A stretch of 64,000 nt of DNA from Bacteroidota bacterium (GCA_947460345.1 CANHGM010000016.1:1-64000), one strand, 5' to 3'. Counted from the first letter of the stretch, positions 43,897-53,406 are shown. The notes: a model not told the origin generated them from the sequence alone. Translations and numbers: made by a program.

Positions 43897-45151
43897 GTTT
43901 GTTTAAATATTTATTAGCTAAGTTTTGAAGTTCAATAGCCGATATATTTTTAATTTTTTCTATATATTTTAAATAATGACTTTCATCAATATCATTGATA
44001 ATTAGCGTATTAAGTCTTTCAGATTTAGAAAAAACACCATCAAACATCCTTAAAAAGGATCCCAACATATAGTTTTTAACTAAATCTAATTCCTCTGTGT
44101 TAACTAATACATTCTGCAAAGTAACGATTTCTTTTTCAATTTCTTGTATTGTTAGTTCTTTTACTTCGTTTTTTACTTCTGTACTTATGACAAAATATCC
44201 TGAATCTTTATTTGAAACTACTGAGCTACCAATGCCATAAGTATAACCTTTTTCTTCTCTTATGTTTTTCATAAGTCTTGAGCCGAAGTACCCGCCTAAA
44301 AGCGTACTTAATACCTGCATTCCAAAAAAGTCAGGATGTGTTCTGTTAAATAGAACTCTACCATACTTAATTGAGGCTTGAGCTTTATTAGAGTTGTCGA
44401 ATTTAAAGCTACCTTTTTCAGAAACAATAGGAATATTTTTAGTAATTGTGTTTTTTATAGGAGAACTATTTTTATTCCAATTTTTTTGACCCAATGATTC
44501 ATTAATAACATTGAGTGTTTGTTCATTTACTTTGCCTGAAACAATTAAATAACAATTTTCTGGATTATAAAAACTGTTATAAAAATCAATTAAATCAGAA
44601 GATGAAAATGAATTTATAGCATCTTCATTTATAGACTTTCCATAAGGGTGGTCGTTTTTATATAGTTTCTTTTTAAATTCTTGATTTGCGATCCAAGCGT
44701 TTTTTTCTTTATTTATTTGAAGTTTTTGAAGTTTTATGTTTTTAAAAATTTCAATTTCATTTTTTGGATAAATAGCTTGGTCTAATATTTCGTTAACAAC
44801 ACTGAGTATCTTTTTCAGGTTTTTTTCTTGAGAGTATATAGTAAGTTTAGCTTGATCAAGAGAACATTCTTTTTCAATAAAAGACCCCAAAAAATCTAAT
44901 TCATTAGAAATTTGTATAGAATTTTTAGTTTTAGTACCTTCTGTTAACAAGCTATTTACAGCAATGGCCAAAATAGGGTTTAAACTAAATTTGCTACCTG
45001 CTTCAAAGCATATTTCTAGCTTCAAAGCTTCGTTATAGTTCCCATTTATAGGGTAAACTTTAATTCCATTAGACAACACAAATATGTTAGGAACACTGAA
45101 GTTAAAATCAGCTATTTCTCCAAATGGTGGTTGTATAATTCTATTAATCAA
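43868..45151 (-). CDS. M16-family peptidase-like protein lacking the catalytic HxxEH
   Basis: The 427-residue protein has the M16 fold with both halves (LEICFEAGSKFSLNPILAIAVNSLLTEGTK... and MRNIREEKGYTYGIGSSV). At the position of the HxxEH zinc motif it has FSLNPILAIAV, so catalysis is not expected. In this family inactive subunits often pair with an active partner. The N-terminal signal is absent or weak, suggesting cytoplasmic location. The active partner is not in the neighbourhood. Confidence 0.82.
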   Translation of the reverse strand: MINRIIQPPFGEIADFNFSVPNIFVLSNGIKVYPINGNYNEALKLEICFEAGSKFSLNPILAIAVNSLLTEGTKTKNSIQISNELDFLGSFIEKECSLDQAKLTIYSQEKNLKKILSVVNEILDQAIYPKNEIEIFKNIKLQKLQINKEKNAWIANQEFKKKLYKNDHPYGKSINEDAINSFSSSDLIDFYNSFYNPENCYLIVSGKVNEQTLNVINESLGQKNWNKNSSPIKNTITKNIPIVSEKGSFKFDNSNKAQASIKYGRVLFNRTHPDFFGMQVLSTLLGGYFGSRLMKNIREEKGYTYGIGSSVVSNKDSGYFVISTEVKNEVKELTIQEIEKEIVTLQNVLVNTEELDLVKNYMLGSFLRMFDGVFSKSERLNTLIINDIDESHYLKYIEKIKNISAIELQNLANKYLNKHDITEIIVC

Positions 45152-45160
45152 AATATGTTT

Positions 45161-46168
45161 TTATTTGATTTTTTTACTAAATATAGAAAAATCAGAGTTG
45201 ACACGTTTAATTGTGTTTTTTAATTTACCAAGACCTTCAATTTCCATTTCAACAATATCTCCTTCTTTTAACCATTGCGTTTTATAATTTGCATTGTTTA
45301 ATAGACCTGTTCCATTAAGCTCTAAGAAACAGCCTGTACCTACAGTACCACTTCCGATAACATCTCCCGGAAGAATGTCAACACCGTATGCACACCTTTC
45401 AATAATTTCGGCAAACGTCCAATCCATTTCATTTACATTCCCTTGGCTAACTAAGATATTATTTACCCAGCATTTCATATATAAATTGTGACTAACACCA
45501 ACATGGTTTTTTTTAGGGTTTACCTTATAAGGTTCGAGTTCGTCAGGTGTAACAAAATAAGGCCCAATAACAGTTGAAAAATCTTTTCCTTTAGCAGGGC
45601 CAAGGTTAAGAAGCATTTCTTCCATCTGAAGCGTCCTAGCACTCATATCGTTCATTATTGTATACCCAGCAATATATTTATCTGCATCTTCAGCAAGAAT
45701 ATTTCTTCCTTTTTTTCCAATAACTATTGCCACTTCTAATTCAAAGTCTAATTTTTCAAAATGGTCTGGCATACAAAAGATATCACCAGGACCTTGAACT
45801 GCATTGTGGTTAGTAAAATAGAAAATAGGATATTGATCAAACTCTGGGATCATTTCTACGCCTCTATTACGACGAGCAGCTTCAACATGTTGTCTAAAAG
45901 CGTATCCATCTCTACAACTTGTGGGTCTAGGAATAGGTGCAATAATATTAATACTTTCTAAAGGGTAACCTTCATATTTATTTATATTATTTTTTATATC
46001 TATACTTGCCTCTTTTAATTTGTTCATAGCTTCATCACCAAGTTTTATTATTTCTAATAAGTCATTTGGGAGAGCGGAGTCGATTTGCTTTACTGGGTAT
46101 AAAAAAGTAGAATTTTGTATAATTCCAACAGTTTCTTCGCCATTAAGAATACAGGTAGCTAATTTCAT
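45161..46168 (-). CDS. Fumarylacetoacetate hydrolase family protein
   Basis: The 335-residue protein has the FAH fold signatures: RDGYAFRQHVEAARRNRG, the metal ligand segment KLDFELEVAIVIGKKGRN, TIMNDMSARTLQMEEM and GDVIGSGTVGTGCFLELNG. The family cleaves C-C bonds of beta-diketones such as fumarylacetoacetate, or hydrates/decarboxylates related acids. Its downstream-of-CoA-transferase position suggests aromatic or branched acid catabolism, but tyrosine-pathway genes are not here. An inter-gene gap of only 2 bases to the CoA-transferase gene supports an operon. Confidence 0.87.
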   Translation of the reverse strand: MKLATCILNGEETVGIIQNSTFLYPVKQIDSALPNDLLEIIKLGDEAMNKLKEASIDIKNNINKYEGYPLESINIIAPIPRPTSCRDGYAFRQHVEAARRNRGVEMIPEFDQYPIFYFTNHNAVQGPGDIFCMPDHFEKLDFELEVAIVIGKKGRNILAEDADKYIAGYTIMNDMSARTLQMEEMLLNLGPAKGKDFSTVIGPYFVTPDELEPYKVNPKKNHVGVSHNLYMKCWVNNILVSQGNVNEMDWTFAEIIERCAYGVDILPGDVIGSGTVGTGCFLELNGTGLLNNANYKTQWLKEGDIVEMEIEGLGKLKNTIKRVNSDFSIFSKKIK

Positions 46169-46170
46169 AT

Positions 46171-46866
46171 TTATCTTTTTTTCGTAGTTCTTTGTTCTAT
46201 TCTTTTCTCATAGTTTGTACCCTGAAAAATTCTATTAACAAATATTCCAGGTGTATGAATGTGGTTGGGGTCTAATTCTCCTGCAGGTAAAAGAATTTCT
46301 ACTTCAACTATAGTTGTTTTTCCGGCCATAGCCATCATAGGATTAAAATTTCTTGCAGTATCTTTAAAAATAAGGTTTCCATGTGTATCACCTTTCCAGG
46401 CTTTTATAATTGAAAAATCAGACTTAAGCCATTCTTCCATTATATATTTTTTATTGTGAAAATCTCTGTGTTCTTTGTTAATAGCTACCTCTGTACCAAC
46501 ACCAGCAGGTGTATAAAAAGCAGGAATTCCTGCTCCTCCCATCCAACATCTAGTTGCAAGAGTACCTTGGGGTATTAACTCAACCTCTAATTCACCAGAA
46601 AGCATTTGTTGTTCAAAAATGCTGTTTTCACCCACATAACTGCTTATCATTTTCTTTACTTGGTTTTTTTGAAGCATCAAACCAATACCAAAATCGTCTA
46701 CACCGGCATTGTTGCTAATGCAGACAAGGTTGTTAATTCCTTTTTTTACAATTGCGTTTATACAGTTTTCTGGTATCCCGCATAAGCCAAATCCACCCAG
46801 CATAAGAACAGAGCCACTTGTAATATCTTGAATTGCTATTTCAGCATTTTCTACAACTTTATTCAT
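46171..46866 (-). CDS. 3-oxoacid CoA-transferase, subunit A
   Basis: The 231-residue protein carries the subunit A signature GGFGLCGIPENCINAI near residue 24-39, then ISNNAGVDDFGIGLML and a GTLATRCWMGGAGIPAFYTPAGVG segment. The A subunit binds CoA together with a B subunit having the catalytic Glu. The B gene, usually immediately downstream, is missing here: the FAH-family gene follows instead. The start codon overlaps the FMN reductase stop by 4 bases. Confidence 0.88.
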   Translation of the reverse strand: MNKVVENAEIAIQDITSGSVLMLGGFGLCGIPENCINAIVKKGINNLVCISNNAGVDDFGIGLMLQKNQVKKMISSYVGENSIFEQQMLSGELEVELIPQGTLATRCWMGGAGIPAFYTPAGVGTEVAINKEHRDFHNKKYIMEEWLKSDFSIIKAWKGDTHGNLIFKDTARNFNPMMAMAGKTTIVEVEILLPAGELDPNHIHTPGIFVNRIFQGTNYEKRIEQRTTKKR

Positions 46867-47444
46867 TTAGTAATATTCATTTTTTTTGCCATTGAAACCG
46901 CGAAGTTAATATAAACTTCTAAACCATTGTCAAATTCTATATTACCCAAAGATTTTCCTTCACCATCTAATACATTTTGTGTAAACTGAGATTCAAAAGT
47001 TCTAGGACAAACAAAGCTTTCAAAACCCATAAAACCACAAATTTTATTTAAGACATAACTTATTTGTATACATGGAAGTTTTCCACCTCTACCGTTAGAA
47101 ACGCCAGCGACAGCAAACGTTTTGTCTTTCCATATTGATGCATAAGGCTTGTCTCCCATTTGATGAAAAAAATTTATTAATTCAGCACTAGGCATCCAAT
47201 TATATTCTGGAGAAAGAACAAAAATTAAGTTTGCATCACTCATGGATGTATATAAGCTATGTTGAAAGGCGGTTAAATTGGCAATATCAACTTTTCCTGA
47301 AACCATTAAAGGAATATCGTATTCAGAAAAATCAATTGTATTCACAGAAAAATTTTTTTGAAGCAAATGGTTTTGTATTGCCAATGCGAGCTTTTTTGTG
47401 TTAGAGTTTTTACGTGGCGATCCCGAAAGTATACAAATTTTCAT
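46863..47444 (-). CDS. NADPH-dependent FMN reductase family protein
   Basis: The 193-residue flavodoxin-like protein shows ILSGSPRKNSNT at the N-terminus, the phosphate-binding loop of FMN reductases, and SPEYNWMPSAELINFFHQMGD at 80-100. It reduces flavin or azo/quinone compounds using NAD(P)H. Overlaps the CoA-transferase gene by 4 bases (ATGA), so co-translated with it. Confidence 0.85.
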   Translation of the reverse strand: MKICILSGSPRKNSNTKKLALAIQNHLLQKNFSVNTIDFSEYDIPLMVSGKVDIANLTAFQHSLYTSMSDANLIFVLSPEYNWMPSAELINFFHQMGDKPYASIWKDKTFAVAGVSNGRGGKLPCIQISYVLNKICGFMGFESFVCPRTFESQFTQNVLDGEGKSLGNIEFDNGLEVYINFAVSMAKKMNITK

Positions 47445-47466
47445 TTTATTTTAACATACAAAAGTA

Positions 47467-48201
47467 TTATAAAACATCTATATTTGATTTTAAAATTTGT
47501 ATCAGATCTTCTGGTGTGTCAATAGCAGGACTTTGGTAATTAGTTTCAACCGCATATATTTTGTAGCCATTTTCTATCCAACGAAGTTGCTCTAGCGATT
47601 CTGCCGTTTCAAGAGAAGAAGAAGGAAGCGAGCAAATATCATCAATAATATTTCCCTTAAAAGCGTAAACACCAATATGTTTATAATATACATATTTATC
47701 AATCCAATTTGATTTTTCTACACCACGTAAATAAGGAATGGGATGTCTTGAAAAATATATAGCAGCATTGTTTTTGTTTTTAATAACTTTTACTACGTTT
47801 GGGTTAAACAAACTAATTTCATCATCAATTTTTTTAATTAATGTTGAAATTTCAACATCTGTGTTTTTAAAAGAATCAACAAGGGATAAAATTTGTTCTG
47901 GTTTTATAAATGGTTCATCGCCTTGAACATTTACAACAATTTCATCAGGAGACCCCAAATACTTATATACTTCAGCACATCTATCTGTTCCGCTTTGATG
48001 GGCTGAATCTGTCATCACCACATCTCCACCAAAAGAAATCACATGTTCTTTGATTCTGAAATCGTCAGTAGCAATATATGTTTTGATACCAGTTTTTAAA
48101 CATTGATTATAAACTCTTTGCAACATACTTTCTCCTTTTATGTTTGCTAATGGTTTCCCAGGAAACCTTGTTGAACCATATCGTGCAGGTATTATAATCA
48201 T
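47467..48201 (-). CDS. kdsB: 3-deoxy-manno-octulosonate cytidylyltransferase
   Basis: The 244-residue enzyme begins MIIIPARYGSTRFPGKPLANI with the nucleotide-binding loop and has VVNVQGDEPFI and HIGVYAFKG. It activates KDO with CTP for lipid A-core synthesis, thus showing that the organism makes KDO-containing LPS. No adjacent LPS gene is on the same strand except by weak spacing to the FMN reductase gene (22 bases). Confidence 0.95.
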   Translation of the reverse strand: MIIIPARYGSTRFPGKPLANIKGESMLQRVYNQCLKTGIKTYIATDDFRIKEHVISFGGDVVMTDSAHQSGTDRCAEVYKYLGSPDEIVVNVQGDEPFIKPEQILSLVDSFKNTDVEISTLIKKIDDEISLFNPNVVKVIKNKNNAAIYFSRHPIPYLRGVEKSNWIDKYVYYKHIGVYAFKGNIIDDICSLPSSSLETAESLEQLRWIENGYKIYAVETNYQSPAIDTPEDLIQILKSNIDVL

Positions 48202-48270
48202 ATTTTTAAGAAGTTATATATCAACAAAAGTAAACACGTTTGCTGATGAAAAAAGCGAATTGATAAAAAT

Positions 48271-49680
48271 CTACAGATTGATTTCAACCCCAATTCCAAT
48301 TCCTTTGTTGCTGAATTTTTGCTTGATGTTGGCAATATCTTTTAAAGAGTTAGATAAAGAATTGTTATAAAAAGGCTCAATAAATATTGAAGTTTTGGGT
48401 GTAATACTATAAGAAATTTCGACCGATGTGCCTATGCTGAAATTGTACCTATTAATTCCAGAATAATTTAAACTATTTAACTCAAGTTTTCCCAGAACAT
48501 TAGACGTTGTTACTGTTGTTCCTGTGGCTTTTAAAAGAATGCCCGTATTGATTGAAATAGATGGTGAAAACGACAGTTTGTTTTTATTAAGTTTATATGA
48601 AGCCTTAATAGGAATTTCTAAATATTCATATATGTTTTCCGAGTTTTTTTGATGATCATACGTAAGCTTATATTTATAAGGCACAGCAAATAAAGAGCTG
48701 GTTGTTTGGTTATAAAAAACCACATTGGTTTGTGTCTCACTGGTTGTTTTAAAGTCATACTTAGCCTTTTCGCCCCTTTGTGTATATTGCAAACCCGTAC
48801 TTAGTTTAATTTTTTTTATATTGTAATTTATGAGGGCAGAAAACGAATAAGTTTTTAAAGAAAACTCGCTGTTGTTTCTAATGTTTAAATATGACTCATT
48901 TTCATTGCCTTTAAGAGATCTATAAGAAATGTTTTTGGATCCAGAAAGCTTTATAGAAAAATGATTTTTTCTTTTCTTTTTTGGTCTGTTGAGTGTTTTA
49001 AATAGCACATTGTTTCTTAAAAACTCAAATGGTTTTAAGTTGAATTGTTTTGGATATATATATATTTTTTCTATTTCATCATTTTTTACATAATTAATGT
49101 ATTTGTCTGTGTTAATAAGCACAGGTGATTGACTTAAATTTACTAATGAAAATAGTGTTTTGCTTTTGTTGGTATTAGGTCCTATTGTTTTTTTTGTATT
49201 ATAAATTGGCTTATCTGTAGGTATATTATTATTAAAATATATATATTTTTTAGAAAGTTCTGGGTTTATGTTTTTTTGTAAATCTAATACAAATAAAATG
49301 ATTGATGGAATTAAAAGAAACAACAAAGTATATATGGCTGATTTCTTATATTTGTTTCTTTTCGAATTAACAAAATTATAATGTTTTAAACTTGTCCAAA
49401 CCCATTCGGGAGGATTAAAACTCTGGTTTGATAATTTTTCAAACCCATATGTTGATTCTTGTTCTAAACCCTTTTTAATATTTTCCCATGTCTGTTTTGG
49501 AGCACTTTCTGAATAGTCGGTAACAGACTCATGAAATTTATCATCTATTTCATGATACCTGCTTTCTACAGATAGGCTTTCTTTAATTCTATCCCAAACG
49601 TAACCACGTGGCAAAGGATTGAAATTATTTAAACCCTCTTTAAAATCACTATCTATTTTGTTGTTCTCGTCCTCAATCAT
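48271..49680 (-). CDS. Putative anti-sigma factor fused to an outer-membrane-type barrel domain
   Basis: I choose the internal ATG (MIEDENNKID, 49680) near the sigma factor stop over the longer frame to 49713. About 100 N-terminal residues hold three repeats of a short pattern with Trp: LPRGYVWDRIKESL, APKQTWENIKKGL and NPPEWVWTSLKHY, then one membrane helix (KSAIYTLLFLLIPSIILFVL, about residues 112-131) and 330 residues of beta-rich sequence ending in alternating strands and SNKGIGIGVEINL like a PF13568-type barrel. Its location after a sigma gene suggests an anti-sigma role. Confidence 0.65.
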   Translation of the reverse strand: MIEDENNKIDSDFKEGLNNFNPLPRGYVWDRIKESLSVESRYHEIDDKFHESVTDYSESAPKQTWENIKKGLEQESTYGFEKLSNQSFNPPEWVWTSLKHYNFVNSKRNKYKKSAIYTLLFLLIPSIILFVLDLQKNINPELSKKYIYFNNNIPTDKPIYNTKKTIGPNTNKSKTLFSLVNLSQSPVLINTDKYINYVKNDEIEKIYIYPKQFNLKPFEFLRNNVLFKTLNRPKKKRKNHFSIKLSGSKNISYRSLKGNENESYLNIRNNSEFSLKTYSFSALINYNIKKIKLSTGLQYTQRGEKAKYDFKTTSETQTNVVFYNQTTSSLFAVPYKYKLTYDHQKNSENIYEYLEIPIKASYKLNKNKLSFSPSISINTGILLKATGTTVTTSNVLGKLELNSLNYSGINRYNFSIGTSVEISYSITPKTSIFIEPFYNNSLSNSLKDIANIKQKFSNKGIGIGVEINL

Positions 49681-50242
49681 TTTTTTTAATAGGAGTGTTG
49701 TTTTTATTAACACCTAACATTTTTTGAAGAATTATTCTTGCTCTAGACAGTTGAGATTTTGAAGTACTTTCAGAAATACCCATCATTTCACCAATTTCTT
49801 TATGGCTATATCCTTCTATTGCATATAAATTAAAAACCATTCTAAAACCAGGGGCAAGTTTTTGAATCATTTTAGTCATATCGCTTGCATTTAACCTATC
49901 AATTCCTGTGGGGATATATTCTTCTTTTAGGTCATATATTTCATTTATATCATCTTGCTTTAAATATAATTTTTTTTCTTTTTGAAATTTTTTAAGTGCA
50001 CAATTTATCATAATTCGTCTAACCCAACCCTCAAAAGAACCCTTATAACTATATTTTTCAATGTTTCTATACACTTTCATAAAACCTTCGTGCAAGGTGT
50101 CTTCAGCTTCCATTCTGTTGCTACTATATCTCAAACAAACCCCAAACATTTTTGAAGAAAAACGCTGATATAGTTGTTCTTGTGCTTGAGCGTTTCCTCT
50201 TGCACAACCTTTAATCATTTCTGCTTCTGAAAGTTCAAGCAT
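49673..50242 (-). CDS. ECF-type RNA polymerase sigma factor
   Basis: The 189-residue protein has region 2 (YQRFSSKMFGVCLRYSSNRMEAEDTLHEGFMKVYRNI, about 22-58) and region 4 (LAPGFRMVFNLYAIEGYSHKEIGEMMGISESTSKSQLSRARIIL, about 130-173). Its 3' end overlaps the putative anti-sigma gene, so the two proteins are probably made in fixed ratio. It would respond to an envelope or extracellular cue transmitted by the partner. Confidence 0.92.
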   Translation of the reverse strand: MLELSEAEMIKGCARGNAQAQEQLYQRFSSKMFGVCLRYSSNRMEAEDTLHEGFMKVYRNIEKYSYKGSFEGWVRRIMINCALKKFQKEKKLYLKQDDINEIYDLKEEYIPTGIDRLNASDMTKMIQKLAPGFRMVFNLYAIEGYSHKEIGEMMGISESTSKSQLSRARIILQKMLGVNKNNTPIKKND

Positions 50243-50363
50243 TGAGTTTTATTGTTTTAAAATAGCAACTATTTTTAAGACAACTAAAGTACTGAAAAAG
50301 TTGCACATAAAGATTTAAAATGTATGATATCATATTTTATTTGTATCGTTGCAGTATACTAGC

Positions 50364-50930
50364 ATGCATGATATAGAACCTTTTTATAATTGGATAAAAC
50401 TTTATTCTTCTCAAAACGATAGTCGTTCGCCTTTTTTTGGAAGAGAGTATAGCGAGTTTGAATTTTCACAAACGATATATAATTACTATATACACCCCCA
50501 GTGGGATTTTTTTGGAAGCAACACTCTTTATATTAAAATAATCTTTATAGACTATGAAACAGGTTATGCAATAATAGAAATGATTGGAGAATGGAACGAT
50601 GCAATAAACAATGACATTATGTGGCTAAAAAGAGAGGTTATAGAAATGCTTGCAGAAGAAGGCATTGATAAATATATATTGATAGGAGAAAACGTGTTAA
50701 ATTTTCACAGTAGCGATGATTGTTATTATGAAGAATGGTTTGAAGAGACCGAAGAGGGATGGATTGCTGCAATTAATTTTAGAGAGCAAGTCCACAGCGA
50801 GTGGAGACAAATTGGTATAGATAATTATTTAGTATATGGGGGAGAGTTAGACGAAATAAGTTGGAGAACAATGAGTCCAAACCAATTGTATACTTTAATC
50901 AATAAAATTATTACTTATAGACTAAACTAA
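50364..50930 (+). CDS. Hypothetical cytoplasmic protein
   Basis: I choose ATG 50364 (MHDIEPFYNWIKLYSS); a TTG start at 50349 adds five residues. The 188-residue product is acidic and aromatic-rich (EEWFEETEEGWIAAINFREQ) with no signal peptide and no motif I recognise. It is 2 bases upstream of the RemB-like barrel gene and probably in one transcript with it, which suggests a role connected with surface export or motility. Sequences with this pattern occur in Bacteroidota as uncharacterised proteins. Confidence 0.65.
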   Translation: MHDIEPFYNWIKLYSSQNDSRSPFFGREYSEFEFSQTIYNYYIHPQWDFFGSNTLYIKIIFIDYETGYAIIEMIGEWNDAINNDIMWLKREVIEMLAEEGIDKYILIGENVLNFHSSDDCYYEEWFEETEEGWIAAINFREQVHSEWRQIGIDNYLVYGGELDEISWRTMSPNQLYTLINKIITYRLN

Positions 50931-50932
50931 AA

Positions 50933-52621
50933 ATGAAAAAAACAATATTACTTACTTTTCTTTTTTTTGTTCAATATTCTATATTTTCTCAATCAACTTA
51001 TGATCCAAGCACACAAAACCAATGGCTAGTTGAAAGATATGAGATTAAAAGCAAATACATTCTAAAATATATACATACCTCACAAAAACAATTTTATAGG
51101 GAATCAATTGCAGAAACAATAGATAGCTTTGATATAGTTGGAGCAAAACTCTCGAAAGTTGACTTTGAAAACTTTAAATATTTTCAATCAGACAATCCAG
51201 ATTTTTCTAAATCATTAAGCGGTAAAAGCAAATTTAACAATCCTGTTTTTTATAAACAAAAAGCATTTTTATATCATATAAACACCCACGATTTTAGTTT
51301 ATATATAAATCCAGTAATTGATTTTAGTTTAGGCAAAGAAAATACTTCTGAAAGTATATATAATAATACAAGAGGTATTGAAGTAAGAGGACAAATAAGT
51401 AAAAAAATTGGCTTTTATTCGCTCATATTAGAAAATCAAAAATGGATGCCAGAATACCTTCAAAATTATATTGGGTCTCATAAAGGAGCAATTCCCGGTG
51501 TAGGCTTTGCAAAAACGTTTAAAACAAATAAGTTTAATAATGCTTATGATTTTTTTAATAGTAGGGCATATATCACATTTTCGCCCACAAAAAATATTGT
51601 CATGCAATTTGGACAGGATAGAAATTTTATTGGAAACGGTTATAGATCTTTTATTTTAAGTGATTTTGCAAATGAGTATCCGTTTCTAAAAATTAGAACG
51701 AAAGTTTGGAGATTTCAATACCAAAATTTATTTGCAAAAATGTCTAATTTTAAAGGCTATACAGTTGGCTTAAAACCAGAAGATAAATATATGGCCTTGC
51801 ACCATATAAGTTATAATGTTTCAAAAAAACTTAATATAGGATTGTTTGAAAGTGTTATATTTGAAAGAAACGATACTGGCCAAACAAAAGGCTTTGATAT
51901 AGCATATTTAAACCCTGTTATTTTTTATAGAAGTGTAGAACACAACAACAACAGCAGCGATAACCAAACTCTTGGTTTAGATTGGAAATGGAATCCTTTT
52001 AGACAACTTTCAATTTATGGTCAGATAGTTTTTGATGAGTTTTTGTTTAAAGACCTTTTAAAGCAAAATGGCAAATGGACAAACAAATATGCTATTCAAA
52101 TAGGTGTAAAATATATAGATATTTTTAATATAAGGAACCTAGATTGGCAAATAGAGGGAAATATAGCTAGACCTTATACATTTACTCACTTTAGACAATC
52201 AACCAACTATGCTCATTATGGTATGTCTTTAGCACATCCTTTGGGAGCCAACTTTAAAGAATTAATTAACATTTTTAGATGGCAACCACATGCTAAAGTT
52301 TTTATAACATTAAAAAACATTTTTGTAATTACTGGCTTAGACACAGGAAATCTTCATTATGGCAGTAATATATTTGCCGATTACCATCAAAGAATTGGTG
52401 CCGGTAACCCAAACCAAGTTCACAACATAGGCCAAGGAATACATACGACAATTAACTTCACGGAGCTATTAATTTCATATATGTTTAAACACAATGTATA
52501 TTTAGATCTAGATTATATATATAGAATTCAAAAATCAGACTTAAAAGACTTTACATACAACAACAAAATGCTAACACTAGGGTTGCGAATGAATATTATC
52601 AAAAGAGACTATAGTTTTTAA
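50933..52621 (+). CDS. Outer-membrane barrel protein, RemB/Wzi-like
   Basis: A signal peptide (MKKTILLTFLFFVQYSIFSQ) precedes 540 residues. AVMQFGQDRNFIGNGYRSFILSDFANEYPFLKIRTKVW near 215-250 and the closing FKHNVYLDLDYIYRIQ... LRMNIIKRDYSF fit the capsule assembly Wzi-like/gliding-motility RemB group. Such proteins sit in the outer membrane; RemB contributes to gliding motility and Wzi binds capsule. Which applies cannot be decided here; T9SS and glycan genes elsewhere in the window fit both. Convergent with the SDR gene. Confidence 0.7.
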   Translation: MKKTILLTFLFFVQYSIFSQSTYDPSTQNQWLVERYEIKSKYILKYIHTSQKQFYRESIAETIDSFDIVGAKLSKVDFENFKYFQSDNPDFSKSLSGKSKFNNPVFYKQKAFLYHINTHDFSLYINPVIDFSLGKENTSESIYNNTRGIEVRGQISKKIGFYSLILENQKWMPEYLQNYIGSHKGAIPGVGFAKTFKTNKFNNAYDFFNSRAYITFSPTKNIVMQFGQDRNFIGNGYRSFILSDFANEYPFLKIRTKVWRFQYQNLFAKMSNFKGYTVGLKPEDKYMALHHISYNVSKKLNIGLFESVIFERNDTGQTKGFDIAYLNPVIFYRSVEHNNNSSDNQTLGLDWKWNPFRQLSIYGQIVFDEFLFKDLLKQNGKWTNKYAIQIGVKYIDIFNIRNLDWQIEGNIARPYTFTHFRQSTNYAHYGMSLAHPLGANFKELINIFRWQPHAKVFITLKNIFVITGLDTGNLHYGSNIFADYHQRIGAGNPNQVHNIGQGIHTTINFTELLISYMFKHNVYLDLDYIYRIQKSDLKDFTYNNKMLTLGLRMNIIKRDYSF

Positions 52622-52623
52622 AT

Positions 52624-53403
52624 CTATGTAGCTTTAATTTTGGATGCAATTTTATAGAAAAGTGGTTTTATATAATTATACATAAACAACAGTATTTTTT
52701 CTTCTTTTGCTATTATAATTTTCTTTTTTCTATTGCCTATAGCTGTTATAATTTTTTGAGCACAAACATTTACATCTATTCCTTTTAGTTGACCTTCATC
52801 CATTTTGCCATGTTTATCACCATTTGCAGAAATGGCAGAAAGAGAGATATCTGTTTTTATTCTTCCAGGGCACACAATTGTAGTTGAAATTTCTTTTTCT
52901 TCCAGTTGAAGTGTTTCAAAAAAACCATGTAATGCATGCTTAGAAGCGGCATAAGCCGAACGAAGGGGGAATCCAAACAATCCAGATAAACTACTGATAA
53001 CTACTATTTGGCCTTTGTATTTTCGAATTTCAGATAACAGCAATTTGGTTAAATATATTTGACTAAAGTAGTTTAGTTCCATTACTTTTCTATCAACTTC
53101 AAATATGGTATCAGCGATGGTACCTCGTTGAGATATTCCAGCATTATTAATCAAAATATCAACTTTGTTAAATGCATTTAAAGCTTCTTGTGCTGTTTTT
53201 TCAACAGCTTTTTCATCTGAGAGGTCTGCAACAATTACTTTAACACTAGAGCCATTTGTCTGGCAATAAGATTTTATTTCATCAAGTTTCTCTTTCCTTC
53301 TTGCTATCAATACAAGGTTTACTTTTTCTTTAGAATAAGCCAAAGCCAAAGCCTTACCAATACCAGAGCTAGCACCAGTAATTACAACAGTTTTATTGTG
53401 CAT
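52624..53403 (-). CDS. SDR family oxidoreductase
   Basis: The 259-residue classical SDR has TGASSGIGKALA near residues 8-19, NNAGIS at 90-95, catalytic Ser in VISSLSG and YAASK near 155-159. C-terminal residues (LFMYNYIKPLFYKIASKIKAT) form a hydrophobic-basic tail like that of membrane-associated SDRs. Substrate unknown. It lies 3 bases after gmhA and at the end of the operon with the M1 peptidase gene. Confidence 0.88.
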   Translation of the reverse strand: MHNKTVVITGASSGIGKALALAYSKEKVNLVLIARRKEKLDEIKSYCQTNGSSVKVIVADLSDEKAVEKTAQEALNAFNKVDILINNAGISQRGTIADTIFEVDRKVMELNYFSQIYLTKLLLSEIRKYKGQIVVISSLSGLFGFPLRSAYAASKHALHGFFETLQLEEKEISTTIVCPGRIKTDISLSAISANGDKHGKMDEGQLKGIDVNVCAQKIITAIGNRKKKIIIAKEEKILLFMYNYIKPLFYKIASKIKAT

Positions 53404-53406
53404 AAT

